Source of the DNA: Pseudomonas abyssi
GTDB lineage: Bacteria > Pseudomonadota > Gammaproteobacteria > Pseudomonadales > Pseudomonadaceae
Length of the DNA: 64,000 bases
NCBI RefSeq assembly: GCF_002307495.1
Contig: NZ_NTMR01000026.1
Span: forward strand, 1-64,000
Direction of reading: 5' to 3'
Made by a program: the position numbers and the translations under genes. Shown here piece after piece: positions 33,365 through 40,989 of the stretch (positions within the stretch are counted from its first letter, which is position 1; each line of letters starts with the position of its first letter). The notes below the pieces were generated by a model. That model saw only the letters and a program-made list of their open reading frames with translations, was not told where the DNA came from and searched no databases.

Positions 33365-33702
33365 TGAGTCAAGCGCATTCCGACGCCGGTGCCGGCCACG
33401 GCAGCTACGGCTCTTACGCTATCGGTTTCATCCTGTCGGTGATCCTCACTGCCATCCCGTTCGCGATGGTGATGAGTGGGCAGTTCAGCCAGAGCGTCAA
33501 CCTGATCGGCATGCTCGTCATGGGCGTCGTGCAGATCGTGGTGCATCTAGTGTGCTTCCTGCACATGAACACCTCGTCCGAGGGCCGCTGGAACCTGGTG
33601 GCCTTCCTGTTCACCGTGCTGATCATCGTCATGCTGGTGGGGCTGGCCATCTGGATCATGGTCAACGCCGACATGCTGATGATGCCCTGGATGTTCCAGT
33701 GA
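33364..33702 (+). CDS. cyoD: Cytochrome bo3 ubiquinol oxidase subunit IV
   Basis: A 112-residue small subunit with three membrane helices ([39 protein letters not shown] and [21 protein letters not shown]). The segment [18 protein letters not shown] is the family signature. It assists CuB assembly and stability of the oxidase. The start overlaps the cyoC stop and the end overlaps the cyoE start, so translation of the operon is coupled throughout. Confidence 0.95.
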   Translation: MSQAHSDAGAGHGSYGSYAIGFILSVILTAIPFAMVMSGQFSQSVNLIGMLVMGVVQIVVHLVCFLHMNTSSEGRWNLVAFLFTVLIIVMLVGLAIWIMVNADMLMMPWMFQ

Positions 33703-34589
33703 AACTCAAACGCTACCTGCTGGTCACCAAGCCCGGCATCATCTTTGGCAACCTGATTGCGGTGGCGGGGGGGTACTTCCTCGCCGCCCAGGGGCAGATC
33801 GATCTAGGTCTGCTGCTGGCGACCGTGATCGGGCTGTCGCTGGTGGTTGCCAGCGGCTGTGTGATGAACAACTGCATCGACCGCGACATTGATCGGCATA
33901 TGCAGCGCACGCGGGGCAGGGTGCTGGTCACCGGGCAGATTTCGCTGCTGGCGGCACTGGCGCACGGTGTGGTGCTGGGGCTGGCCGGTTTCGGTCTGCT
34001 GTGGTGGTACACCACGCCGGTCGCCACCGCGCTGGCGGCCTTCGGCTTCTTTATCTATGTGGGCGTGTACAGCCTCTGGATGAAGCGCCGTTCGGTGTAC
34101 GGCACATTGGTCGGCAGTCTATCGGGTGCCATGCCGCCGGTGGTGGGCTACTGCGCCGTGACCGGTCAGTTCGACACCGGTGCCGCGCTGTTGCTGTTGA
34201 TCTTTTGTCTGTGGCAGATGCCGCATTCGTACGCGATAGCGATTTTCCGCTTCGATGATTACAGCGCAGCCGGCATTCCGGTACTGCCGGTCAAAGAGGG
34301 CATTCGGGTCACCAAGCAGCATATCGTCTGGTACATCCTCGCCTTTGCGGCGGCAGCACTGATGCTGACGCTGTCCGGGTTTGCCGGCTACGGTTATCTA
34401 GTCATCGCGCTGCTGGTCAGCATCTGGTGGCTGGTGATCGCGCTGTCCGGTTACCGCGAAGAGGTGGATGACCGCTTGTGGGCACGCAAGCTGTTCGGCT
34501 TCTCGATCATCGCCATCACCGCGCTGAGTCTGATGATGTCGATCGACTTTCGGGTCTTGCCATCGCCAACGCTGTTTGCCGGTCTTTGA
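33699..34589 (+). CDS. cyoE: Protohaem IX farnesyltransferase (haem O synthase)
   Basis: A 296-residue membrane prenyltransferase that adds farnesyl to haem b to give haem O for the oxidase. The UbiA-type motif is [18 protein letters not shown], and the second Asp-rich loop includes [19 protein letters not shown]. About nine hydrophobic helices are seen. The start is GTG at 33699, which overlaps the cyoD stop as GTGA; the open frame extends further upstream inside cyoD without similarity. It is the last gene of the operon and is followed by a strong terminator. Confidence 0.95.
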   Translation: MKLKRYLLVTKPGIIFGNLIAVAGGYFLAAQGQIDLGLLLATVIGLSLVVASGCVMNNCIDRDIDRHMQRTRGRVLVTGQISLLAALAHGVVLGLAGFGLLWWYTTPVATALAAFGFFIYVGVYSLWMKRRSVYGTLVGSLSGAMPPVVGYCAVTGQFDTGAALLLLIFCLWQMPHSYAIAIFRFDDYSAAGIPVLPVKEGIRVTKQHIVWYILAFAAAALMLTLSGFAGYGYLVIALLVSIWWLVIALSGYREEVDDRLWARKLFGFSIIAITALSLMMSIDFRVLPSPTLFAGL

Positions 34590-34594
34590 TTGAA

Positions 34595-34624
34595 TGCGCC
34601 TGAGCTTAATGCTCAGGCGCATTT
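34595..34624 (+). terminator. Rho-independent terminator of cyoABCDE
   Basis: TGCGCCTGAGC (34595-34605) pairs perfectly with GCTCAGGCGCA (34611-34621) around TTAAT, followed by TTT. It begins 5 bp after the cyoE stop. It may also stop the converging hydrolase transcript (ending at 34632), although the opposite side is less T-rich. Confidence 0.85.
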
Positions 34625-34631
34625 CCCCGCC

Positions 34632-35603
34632 TTAAGGCTGCTGGAGAAAGCGTAGCATCGCCTCATTTACAGCCTCGGGCGCCTCGTTCTGAAGCCAATG
34701 GCCAATCTTCGGCAGCATGACGATGTCGAGGTGCGGAACGCGTGGCGCCATCATGTCACGCAGTGCATCTGCGCCCATGCCTTGAATCACCATGTCTGCA
34801 GTACCGGCAATAAACAGCACCGGGCAGGTGATGTTGCTCTCGCGCAGTGGCAGCAGGCGGCGCCAGTTCTCGTCCAGATTGCGGTAGTAGTTGATACCGC
34901 CGGCAAATCCGCTGTGCCGATAGGCATTCAGGTAATAAGCGAGCATCTCGTCGGTGAGCCAGGCCGGTTGCTCCTTCGGTACACCCAGGCGGCCAATCCA
35001 GCCGCCGCCTTCGGAAAGCGACTTGCCCAGCACAGGAGGGTGGCGCGGCGTATCCGGGGAGCAGTAGAGCGCGCGCAGAATGCCTTCCGGGTCAGCGTCA
35101 AACTCGGCTTCGGCAACGCCCGTGTCCTGAAAGTAGACCTGATAGAAGAACTGATCTTTGAAATAGCCGCGCAAAAACTCTATTGGCGGCACATCGGCAA
35201 CCGGACGCAGCGGGACGCTCATGATGATCAGCCGTTCGACGCTTTCCGGATGCAACTGCACAAACTGCCAGCTGTTGATCGCGCCCCAGTCGTGGCCGAT
35301 CAACAATACCGGCGCGTCCGGGCTGTACTGCGCGACCAGCGCCTGCATAAAGCCGACAATGCGAGTGACGTTGTAATCATCGATTTGCGCTAGCGCCTCG
35401 GTTTCGCCGAAGCCGGGCATGTCAGGGGCGACCGCCGTATAGCCCGCATTGGCCAGCGCCACCATCTGCTGCCGCCAGGAATACCAGCACTCAGGCCAAC
35501 CGTGAATAAACAGTGCAACCGGCCCCTCGCCAATACTGGCAATACGCGTGTTTACGCCGTCAATCAGACGATGTTCCAGCTGGATGTCGTCAACGCTGTA
35601 CAT
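34632..35603 (-). CDS. Alpha/beta hydrolase, epoxide-hydrolase-like
   Basis: A 323-residue hydrolase. The oxyanion segment is FIHGWPECWYSWR, and the nucleophile Asp lies in LLIGHDWGAINSW. The cap region carries Tyr residues (for example AGGINYYRNLDENW) that fit ring-opening Tyr, and the catalytic His is in LPKIGHWLQNEAPE. An Asp nucleophile with HGWP points to epoxide hydrolase or haloalkane dehalogenase; the cap fits soluble epoxide hydrolases better. The start is Met 35603 (MYSVDDIQLEHR), since the upstream extension to 35666 has no similarity. It stands alone, converging on the cyo operon. Substrate unknown. Confidence 0.88.
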   Translation of the reverse strand: MYSVDDIQLEHRLIDGVNTRIASIGEGPVALFIHGWPECWYSWRQQMVALANAGYTAVAPDMPGFGETEALAQIDDYNVTRIVGFMQALVAQYSPDAPVLLIGHDWGAINSWQFVQLHPESVERLIIMSVPLRPVADVPPIEFLRGYFKDQFFYQVYFQDTGVAEAEFDADPEGILRALYCSPDTPRHPPVLGKSLSEGGGWIGRLGVPKEQPAWLTDEMLAYYLNAYRHSGFAGGINYYRNLDENWRRLLPLRESNITCPVLFIAGTADMVIQGMGADALRDMMAPRVPHLDIVMLPKIGHWLQNEAPEAVNEAMLRFLQQP

Positions 35604-35735
35604 GGGCAATCCTTGTTGTTGTGCGATCAAAAGCCCATTAACGTCAACCAGCAGGGCAAGCGTCAACCGTGATTGGTACAGTGAATGATGCCTTTAATGA
35701 GCTACAGTAACGCCATCGATCAGGGAGTCCCCACT

Positions 35736-36134
35736 ATGAATGCAAAACAGCATTTATTGATAGCTGTCACGCTCTGCGCCATGCCGGCGCTGGCGAGCGA
35801 ACCACTGGAGTCGCTCTGTCAGCAAAAAGCGGAAGAGATACAGCGGCAACTGGAAATAGCCGAGCAGGCGCAAAACCGAGGCCAGGTAGCGGGCCTGACA
35901 CGCGCCCTGCAGGGTGTACAACACAATTGCAGCAACGAGCAATTGCTGAATGACGCAGCCCGTGAGGTACGAGAGCACACCGCCGAGGTGCGCGAGCGCG
36001 AGGCGGAGCTCTCTGAAGCCGAGCGCAGCGGTGACGCAGAAGATGTACGCAAGCGCACCGCCAAACTGGAAGAAGCCGTCGAGGAACTCGAGGCCAGCCG
36101 CCAGGCGTTGCAGGCACTGGAAGCAGCACAATGA
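35736..36134 (+). CDS. DUF1090 family periplasmic protein (YqjC-like)
   Basis: A 132-residue exported protein. The signal peptide is MNAKQHLLIAVTLCAMPALA, then ESLCQQKAEEIQRQLEIA with the first conserved Cys and VQHNCSNEQLL with the second. The remainder is a long charged coiled coil (REHTAEVREREAELSEAERSG). This matches DUF1090, whose function is unknown (E. coli YqjC). The start at 35736 follows GGGAG; the frame extends upstream to 35685 without a signal peptide. It ends 22 bp before the end of the converging PACE gene. Confidence 0.88.
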   Translation: MNAKQHLLIAVTLCAMPALASEPLESLCQQKAEEIQRQLEIAEQAQNRGQVAGLTRALQGVQHNCSNEQLLNDAAREVREHTAEVREREAELSEAERSGDAEDVRKRTAKLEEAVEELEASRQALQALEAAQ

Positions 36135-36156
36135 GGTGATCCGGCAACAGCCCGGC

Positions 36157-36615
36157 TCAACTGGCCGGGCCCACCCTCCAGCATGCCATCACCTGTGAGC
36201 GATACCGGTCGTACAGCCAGTTGAACATCAGCGTGTAGGGCAGGAACAACAACACCAGACCGATATCCAGCATCAACGCCTGCAACAGATCAACCTGCAT
36301 CCACCAGGCAATCATCGGCACCAGCGCCACAATCAACCCGACCTCAAACAGGCAGGCGTGCGCCAACCGCAGGCGCAGCGTGCGTCGCCAGCCGCGACGG
36401 CGCTCCAGTGACTCGAAGCCGGCACTGAACAGCATATTCCAGAGCACCGCGACAAAGGACATCATCAGTGTCAGCGCCCCGCTGTGCGCCAGCGACTTGC
36501 CGCTGACCAGCGCGATCAGGGGAGAGAACAGCAGCACCGCCAGCCCCTCGAACAGCAGCGCATGCACCACCCGCTCAGACACGGATTTGCGAGGCACCAC
36601 CACAGCCGTACTCAT
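36157..36615 (-). CDS. PACE family multidrug efflux transporter (AceI-like)
   Basis: A 152-residue membrane protein with four helices made of two bacterial transmembrane pair (BTP) domains. The first repeat carries SVSERVVHALLFEGLAVLLFSP, with Glu in the first helix equivalent to the proton-coupling Glu of AceI. The second repeat is RLRLAHACLFEVGLIVALVPMIAWWM. PACE pumps export chlorhexidine, acriflavine and short-chain diamines using the proton gradient. A divergently read LysR regulator starts 84 bp away, the usual AceI/AceR layout. Confidence 0.9.
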   Translation of the reverse strand: MSTAVVVPRKSVSERVVHALLFEGLAVLLFSPLIALVSGKSLAHSGALTLMMSFVAVLWNMLFSAGFESLERRRGWRRTLRLRLAHACLFEVGLIVALVPMIAWWMQVDLLQALMLDIGLVLLFLPYTLMFNWLYDRYRSQVMACWRVGPAS

Positions 36616-36699
36616 AAAAATAACTCCTATCCCATCGACAGGCGCATTTTCTACGGTCTATCCTGCAGTTAGAAATTAGTAACCATCGGCAAAACCGAT

Positions 36700-37578
36700 A
36701 TGAAACTATCCCCGGAATCTCTTGAAGCCTTTGCCCAGACCGCCAGTCTGGGCAGCTTCAGCGCCGCTGCACGGCGCCTGGGTAAAAGCCAGTCCACCAT
36801 CAGCGAAGCCATCGCGCGGCTGGAAATTGATCTCGGCGTAACGCTGTTTGACCGCAGCGCCAAATCGCCGGTCTTGAGCGAAGCAGGGCAGGGGTTACTG
36901 CGTCACGCCAACGCGGTACTGAGCGCAGCAGAGCGACTGCAACAAGCCGCCCACGTCCTGTCGGCAGGCCTGGAGCCTCGCCTCAGTCTGGTGCTGTCTG
37001 ATGCTTACCAATCAGCCCATTACAGCGCCCGGTTGAACGAACTCGCAGAGCGGTTCCCTGAGCTGGAATTCGAGTGCATCTTTGCTGAGCACGACGACAT
37101 CATCGACCTGATCAGCAGCGGCCGCGGGACCTTGGGGTTGCTGCCTGTTGCCGGCGCGCACCCGCCGGAAATCGGCCGCGCCAGCGTGGCCGAGCGCGCC
37201 GAGTTCTCCGTTTTTGTGGGCAACAGTCATCCACTGGCTGGGCGGGAGAGGGTAGAACTGGACCAGCTTGCACAGCACCGCGCGCTGCGCCTCAATACCT
37301 TGAAGGGCAAACGCCAGCCGACAGACGACTTGCCAGACGCCGCCGTACGCAGCTGGATCGCCCCAAACTATCTGATATTGCTGGATCTGGCCTTGCTCGG
37401 CTTTGGTTGGGCCAGCCTGCCACGCTGGCTAGTCGACAACTACGGCGCAGGCAGGCTGAGCGAATTACAGGTACCCGGCTGGCCCCGCCAGCAAGCACTG
37501 GAGGTCATCTGGTCCAGACAGCAGCCCCTTGGGCCAGCAGCCAGTTGGCTCCGGCAGACACTGCTAGGGCATGACTGA
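36700..37578 (+). CDS. LysR-type transcriptional regulator (AceR-like)
   Basis: A 292-residue regulator. The winged helix-turn-helix at residues 1-60 reads LEAFAQTASLGSFSAAARRLGKSQSTISEAIARLEIDLG, standard for LysR. A linker helix and a periplasmic-binding-fold effector domain follow (LSLVLSDAYQSAHYSARLNELAERFPELEFE...). It is divergent from the PACE transporter gene across 84 bp, so it most likely controls that gene in response to a polyamine- or biocide-like ligand. The start at 36700 is the first Met before the HTH. Confidence 0.9.
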   Translation: MKLSPESLEAFAQTASLGSFSAAARRLGKSQSTISEAIARLEIDLGVTLFDRSAKSPVLSEAGQGLLRHANAVLSAAERLQQAAHVLSAGLEPRLSLVLSDAYQSAHYSARLNELAERFPELEFECIFAEHDDIIDLISSGRGTLGLLPVAGAHPPEIGRASVAERAEFSVFVGNSHPLAGRERVELDQLAQHRALRLNTLKGKRQPTDDLPDAAVRSWIAPNYLILLDLALLGFGWASLPRWLVDNYGAGRLSELQVPGWPRQQALEVIWSRQQPLGPAASWLRQTLLGHD

Positions 37579-37654
37579 GGACACCCGCCAATAACAAGGC
37601 TGCGAGCTGCTATGCTGCAATAGAGTCAAACGTTCGACTGCAAGCAGGACTGCC

Positions 37655-38407
37655 ATGAAGCCACATTATCAGCCGCTGACGACCATCCTACTTGCATTCA
37701 CCTTGCTGTGTGGCCTGAGCAGCTACAGCAACGCGCAACAGGCCGTTTGGAAGATTACCTCGCTGGAGTGGGAGCCGTACTCCAGTTCCAGCATGAACAA
37801 CAGCGGCAACGCCATTCAGCACCTGCGCAGCATGCTGGCCCAGTGCGGCATCGAGCTACAGGTAGAGTTCTATCCCTGGCGCCGGGCCAAGGAAATTGCC
37901 GGGCGCGACGGCTACCTTGGCTACTTTCCGGCCTGGCCAGACGGCGTAAACGAGGGCTTCGTCGCGTCCGACCCAGTCGACTATTCCGGCCTTGCGTTAC
38001 TGGCGTTGGCGGGCACAACGATTGAAACAGCCGACCTGGAGCAGTTGTTCGCGCAACATAGCGTCGGCCTGGTCAGCAGCTACGTCTATCCCGCCGAGTT
38101 GCGACGCCTGATGGATGCCTATCCAGACAACACCTACCTCGGCGCCACCAGCGACCAAATGCTGCTGAAGATGCTGCTGGCAAAGCGGTTTGACCTGGCC
38201 GTCACCGATCCGACCGTACTGCAGTACCTGGCGGACCGTGACGGCACTGGGCAAATCAAGATAGTAAAGGCGCTACCCGATTTACCGCTGGTGATCGCCA
38301 TGCGCAACACCGCGCAAACCCGGCAACAGATAGCATTGACGCAGCGCCTGCTGCAAAGACAAACACGCAAAGAACCGCTGCAGCCCAGCGACTGCGAAGT
38401 CAGATAA
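37655..38407 (+). CDS. Periplasmic substrate-binding protein (SBP_bac_3 type)
   Basis: A 250-residue secreted protein with a signal peptide (MKPHYQPLTTILLAFTLLCGLSSYSNA). The mature part resembles amino-acid-binding family 3 proteins: WKITSLEWEPYSSSSMNNSGNA, VEFYPWRRAKEIAGRDGYLGYFPAWPDG, and LLKMLLAKRFDLAVTDPTVLQYL. The usual ABC permease genes are absent, so it is one of the orphan binding proteins common in pseudomonads that often serve sensing. Two Cys (in QCGIELQ and DCEVR) could form a disulfide. Ligand unknown. Confidence 0.82.
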   Translation: MKPHYQPLTTILLAFTLLCGLSSYSNAQQAVWKITSLEWEPYSSSSMNNSGNAIQHLRSMLAQCGIELQVEFYPWRRAKEIAGRDGYLGYFPAWPDGVNEGFVASDPVDYSGLALLALAGTTIETADLEQLFAQHSVGLVSSYVYPAELRRLMDAYPDNTYLGATSDQMLLKMLLAKRFDLAVTDPTVLQYLADRDGTGQIKIVKALPDLPLVIAMRNTAQTRQQIALTQRLLQRQTRKEPLQPSDCEVR

Positions 38408-38427
38408 GCGAAGGAGGGCGCTCACGC

Positions 38428-38538
38428 GTGTATTGGCTGGGCCCATTTGAATACTCATCCAAACAGGAGCTGCTTAGCCGGCTCAAGCGGTATCTGGCTA
38501 CAGCCTCCATTGGCCGGGTTACACACCCGGCCGCTTGA
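38428..38538 (+). CDS. Possible small ORF (36 aa), unknown
   Basis: A GTG at 38428 lies 10 bp after AAGGAGGG, a strong ribosome binding site with no other gene to serve. The product begins YWLGPFEYSSKQELLSRLKRYL after the initiator and ends VTHPAA. It is not recognised. The site could instead be chance, since the larger gap (38408-38859) between convergent transcripts otherwise holds only an AT-rich palindrome. Confidence 0.25.
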   Translation: MYWLGPFEYSSKQELLSRLKRYLATASIGRVTHPAA

Positions 38539-38800
38539 TCTGTCGGAACTCGAAACCACCGGCAGCGGAGACACCCTGGCTTTGGTTGACCAGGACATAA
38601 CCCGGGCGTTTATCGCATTTCACCTGACACAGGCGCAGCTGCAACCATCCAGCAGAACAGCCAATGCCGACAAAGGCGGACGGTTGAAACCGAGAAGGCG
38701 CAAAGCAGAGTCAGGCGTGGCGTGACGAGTTGAGTGCGAATAAACAGACAGGGCGGGCGGCGCTTGGCAGATCTGCATAATCGCCATACACATTATTTAA

Positions 38801-38816
38801 CATAATATATATTATG
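38801..38816. repeat. AT-rich perfect palindrome CATAATATATATTATG
   Basis: A 16-bp perfect palindrome in an AT-rich island within GC-rich DNA. It lies 44 bp beyond the stop of the EAL gene read on the minus strand. It could be a regulator site, a weak promoter or a transcript-end structure. Confidence 0.4.
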
Positions 38817-38859
38817 CGAACCCAGATATCGTACGCACAGAACTGGATTTGTCCCCATA

Positions 38860-40077
38860 TCAGGCGTTGAACCGCTGCGCATAGCCTTGGAAGTCACCCG
38901 CTGGCATCGGCCGGGAAAACAAATAGCCCTGACCCAGCTTGCACCCCAGATCAATCAACGCTGACTGCACACAGGCTGTTTCGATACCCTCGGCGGTAGT
39001 TTGCAGCCGCAGACTGCGCGCCATCTGAATGATCGCCGTCACGATGGCCAGGTTCTGTTCGTTGCTGCTCAGGTCGGTGACAAAGGATTTGTCGATCTTG
39101 AGCTTGTCGACCTGAAAACGCTGCAAGTAAGCCAGGTTCGAGTAACCGGTGCCAAAATCATCTATCGCCAGCTGCACGCCAAGGCGCTTGAGGTTTTGCA
39201 GGCGCTGCATAAAACGCTCGGAGTCTTCCAGCAGCATGGACTCGGTCAACTCCAGTTCAAGCAACGCCGGATCCAGGCCGCTGGCGTCCAGCGCCAAGGC
39301 GACACTTTCTTCCAGATTGCCGCGGTGAAACTGCACCGCCGACAGATTGACCGATACCCGCAGCCCTTGCCAGGTGGCTGCCTGCCGGCAGGCCTCAAGG
39401 AGCACCCAGTCGCCGATACTGGTTATCAGCCCAGATTGCTCTGCCACGTCAATAAAGACATCCGGGGCAAGTATTCCGCGCTGTGGATGACGCCAGCGTA
39501 ACAAGGCTTCCGCCCCTTCCAGACGGCCTTCGGCCAACGCCATGATAGGCTGGAAATACAGCTCGAATTCATTGTGCGCGAGCGCCTGACGCAAGTCTTG
39601 CTCAATGCTCAGTCGCTCGTGCGTATTCACGTTCATCTGCTCGTCAAACAGACAGCAGGTATTGCGGCCGGTGGCTTTGGCACGCTGGGTTGCCAGTTCA
39701 GCCTTGCGTAACAAGGTGGCAAAGTCATCACCGTCGCGCGGAAACAGCGCCATGCCGATAGACAGCGAGGTCACCAGCTGCATGTCGCCAAGCGTGATGG
39801 GCTGTCCGACGATTTCCTGCATGCGACGGGCCACGGCGAGCGCCGTCTCCTGCCCATCGAGGTCGGGCAGCGTCATGATGAATTCATCACCCCCTTGCCG
39901 ACTGACCGTATCCGATTCGCGCACCGCCCGCTGGAGGCGCTCAGCGATAATCTGCAGCAGTGCATCCCCAGCCGCGTGACCCAGTGAGTCGTTGATAGTC
40001 TTGAAGTTGTCGACGTCCACAAATACCAGGGCGAGCTGCCTGCCCTGCCCCCGCGCCCGTTCGATCGCCGACTGCAC
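38860..40077 (-). CDS. GGDEF-EAL part downstream of the TAG
   Basis: This is the downstream ORF of the split gene. The first usable start in frame is GTG 40077, which would lose the first turn of the GGDEF domain (HDSLTDLPNR) while keeping ALVFVDVDNFKTINDSLGHAAGD, RQGGDEF and the whole EAL domain. Such a 405-residue piece could still hydrolyse c-di-GMP through EAL, but probably would not fold a complete GGDEF. No ribosome binding site is evident before it. Confidence 0.6.
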   Translation of the reverse strand: MQSAIERARGQGRQLALVFVDVDNFKTINDSLGHAAGDALLQIIAERLQRAVRESDTVSRQGGDEFIMTLPDLDGQETALAVARRMQEIVGQPITLGDMQLVTSLSIGMALFPRDGDDFATLLRKAELATQRAKATGRNTCCLFDEQMNVNTHERLSIEQDLRQALAHNEFELYFQPIMALAEGRLEGAEALLRWRHPQRGILAPDVFIDVAEQSGLITSIGDWVLLEACRQAATWQGLRVSVNLSAVQFHRGNLEESVALALDASGLDPALLELELTESMLLEDSERFMQRLQNLKRLGVQLAIDDFGTGYSNLAYLQRFQVDKLKIDKSFVTDLSSNEQNLAIVTAIIQMARSLRLQTTAEGIETACVQSALIDLGCKLGQGYLFSRPMPAGDFQGYAQRFNA

Positions 40078-40149
40078 CAGCTCGCCAATAACCTGTCTGT
40101 TAGGCAGGTCGGTGAGCGAGTCATGCTGCCTGAGATGGCTCAGCTTGTC

Positions 40150-40743
40150 CTATGAGGCGCGCAGACGTTTCACCTCTTGGCGCAGCAACGCCCGCGCACA
40201 ACGCAGGTCACGCATCAACAAGGAAATGGCCAGCGCAGACACCAGCAGAATGGAGCAGATTACCGTCAGGCGCCCCCAGCCTATCGGCGCCGGCGTGTAG
40301 CTGCGTATGCCTGCAACGGAGAGGCTGGTAATCGCGACCACAACGCACAGCATGAAAACCAGCAAGCCGAGAAACAGTCGGCGGGTAGCAACCGTACCCG
40401 CCACCACCAACAGCGCCGGAAACGCCAGAATGGCGCCACTATAGAGGCCCTGAGACTCCCACATAGAGATACTGACGGCAGCCGCCACAACGCTCAGCAC
40501 CAAGGCAACAGCAGCCTCAAGCCGATCTCTCCGATTGAGGATGCGCCCCGCCAGCACGGTGAGCACAGCCACGGCGAGCAAGGCGCTGTTAAACCAGTCC
40601 CCCACCCATAACGTGCGTACGGCAATCACCAGCAAGACCAGAATCAACGCATTGGCAATCAGCATCAGCCGCTGCGCCTCGCGAGCACGCCCGTTGCCGT
40701 ATTTCACGGAGTTCAGATCCGGGTCTAGCGGCAAGTTATCCAT
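40150..40743 (-). CDS. Membrane sensor part upstream of the TAG
   Basis: This is the upstream ORF of the split gene, 197 residues from ATG 40743, with AAGGATG upstream of it. It has about six hydrophobic helices (for example LMLIANALILVLLVIAVRTLWVG and LTVICSILLVSALAISLLM) and ends in a short cytosolic helix with Arg residues. On its own it would be a membrane protein without output. The sensor type was not recognised. Confidence 0.6.
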   Translation of the reverse strand: MDNLPLDPDLNSVKYGNGRAREAQRLMLIANALILVLLVIAVRTLWVGDWFNSALLAVAVLTVLAGRILNRRDRLEAAVALVLSVVAAAVSISMWESQGLYSGAILAFPALLVVAGTVATRRLFLGLLVFMLCVVVAITSLSVAGIRSYTPAPIGWGRLTVICSILLVSALAISLLMRDLRCARALLRQEVKRLRAS

Positions 40744-40855
40744 GCAATTCGTGCATCCTTTAAGCGAATCTGATGAAAGCAAAGTGACACCAAGGTGCGA
40801 AAGCTAACGGATAGCAAACAGGAGATTCAAGCCCCCTGCTCCGCCGCTTAGCCCC

Positions 40856-40891
40856 TTAAAAAAGCGCGCCCCGCTCTATCTCGGGGCGCGC
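40856..40891 (-). terminator. Rho-independent terminator downstream of the lipase gene
   Basis: On the minus strand GCGCGCCCCG (40891-40882) pairs with CGGGGCGCGC (40873-40864) around 8 bases, followed by TTTTTTAAGG. It is the best terminator in the window and ends the transcript of the lipase gene. The 207-bp gap also holds the hairpin at 40951-40982. Confidence 0.92.
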
Positions 40892-40950
40892 GTCATAAAA
40901 ATAGCGTCAAAATAATTTCGCAATATTCTAACCACTTTCACCGCTACGAC

Positions 40951-40982
40951 ATAGGTTGAGAACGCAGCGCGTCTCAACCTAT
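40951..40982. repeat. Perfect 11-bp inverted repeat just after the lipase stop
   Basis: ATAGGTTGAGA (40951-40961) and TCTCAACCTAT (40972-40982) flank a 10-base loop. It begins 7 bp after the lipase gene stop and precedes the strong terminator by about 60 bp. No T-run follows. It may stabilise the mRNA 3' end or act as a second stop signal. Confidence 0.5.
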
Positions 40983-40989
40983 GCGCTCC

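Larger units (their letters stand above)
38860..40743 (-). pseudogene. GGDEF-EAL protein gene interrupted by one in-frame TAG
   Basis: Two adjacent ORFs lie in the same frame, separated only by TAG at 40150-40152. Reading through gives about 627 residues: membrane segments (residues about 25-180), then RLRAS-stop-DKLSHLRQHDSLTDLPNR, the exact place where a GGDEF domain starts. The GGDEF loop RQGGDEF has an intact I-site (RESD). The EAL domain shows EALLRW, NLSAVQF, ELTES, IDDFGTGYSNL and DKSFV, all catalytic markers. One base change restores Gln, Glu or Lys. The stop sits in the membrane-to-GGDEF hinge, so the gene is either freshly inactivated, read through, or carries a sequencing error. 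All other parts are intact, which argues for a recent event. Confidence 0.8.

Noticed and set aside
38447-38725. 92-codon ORF starting with TTG
   Set aside because: Rare start, no ribosome binding site at the right distance, and no domain.
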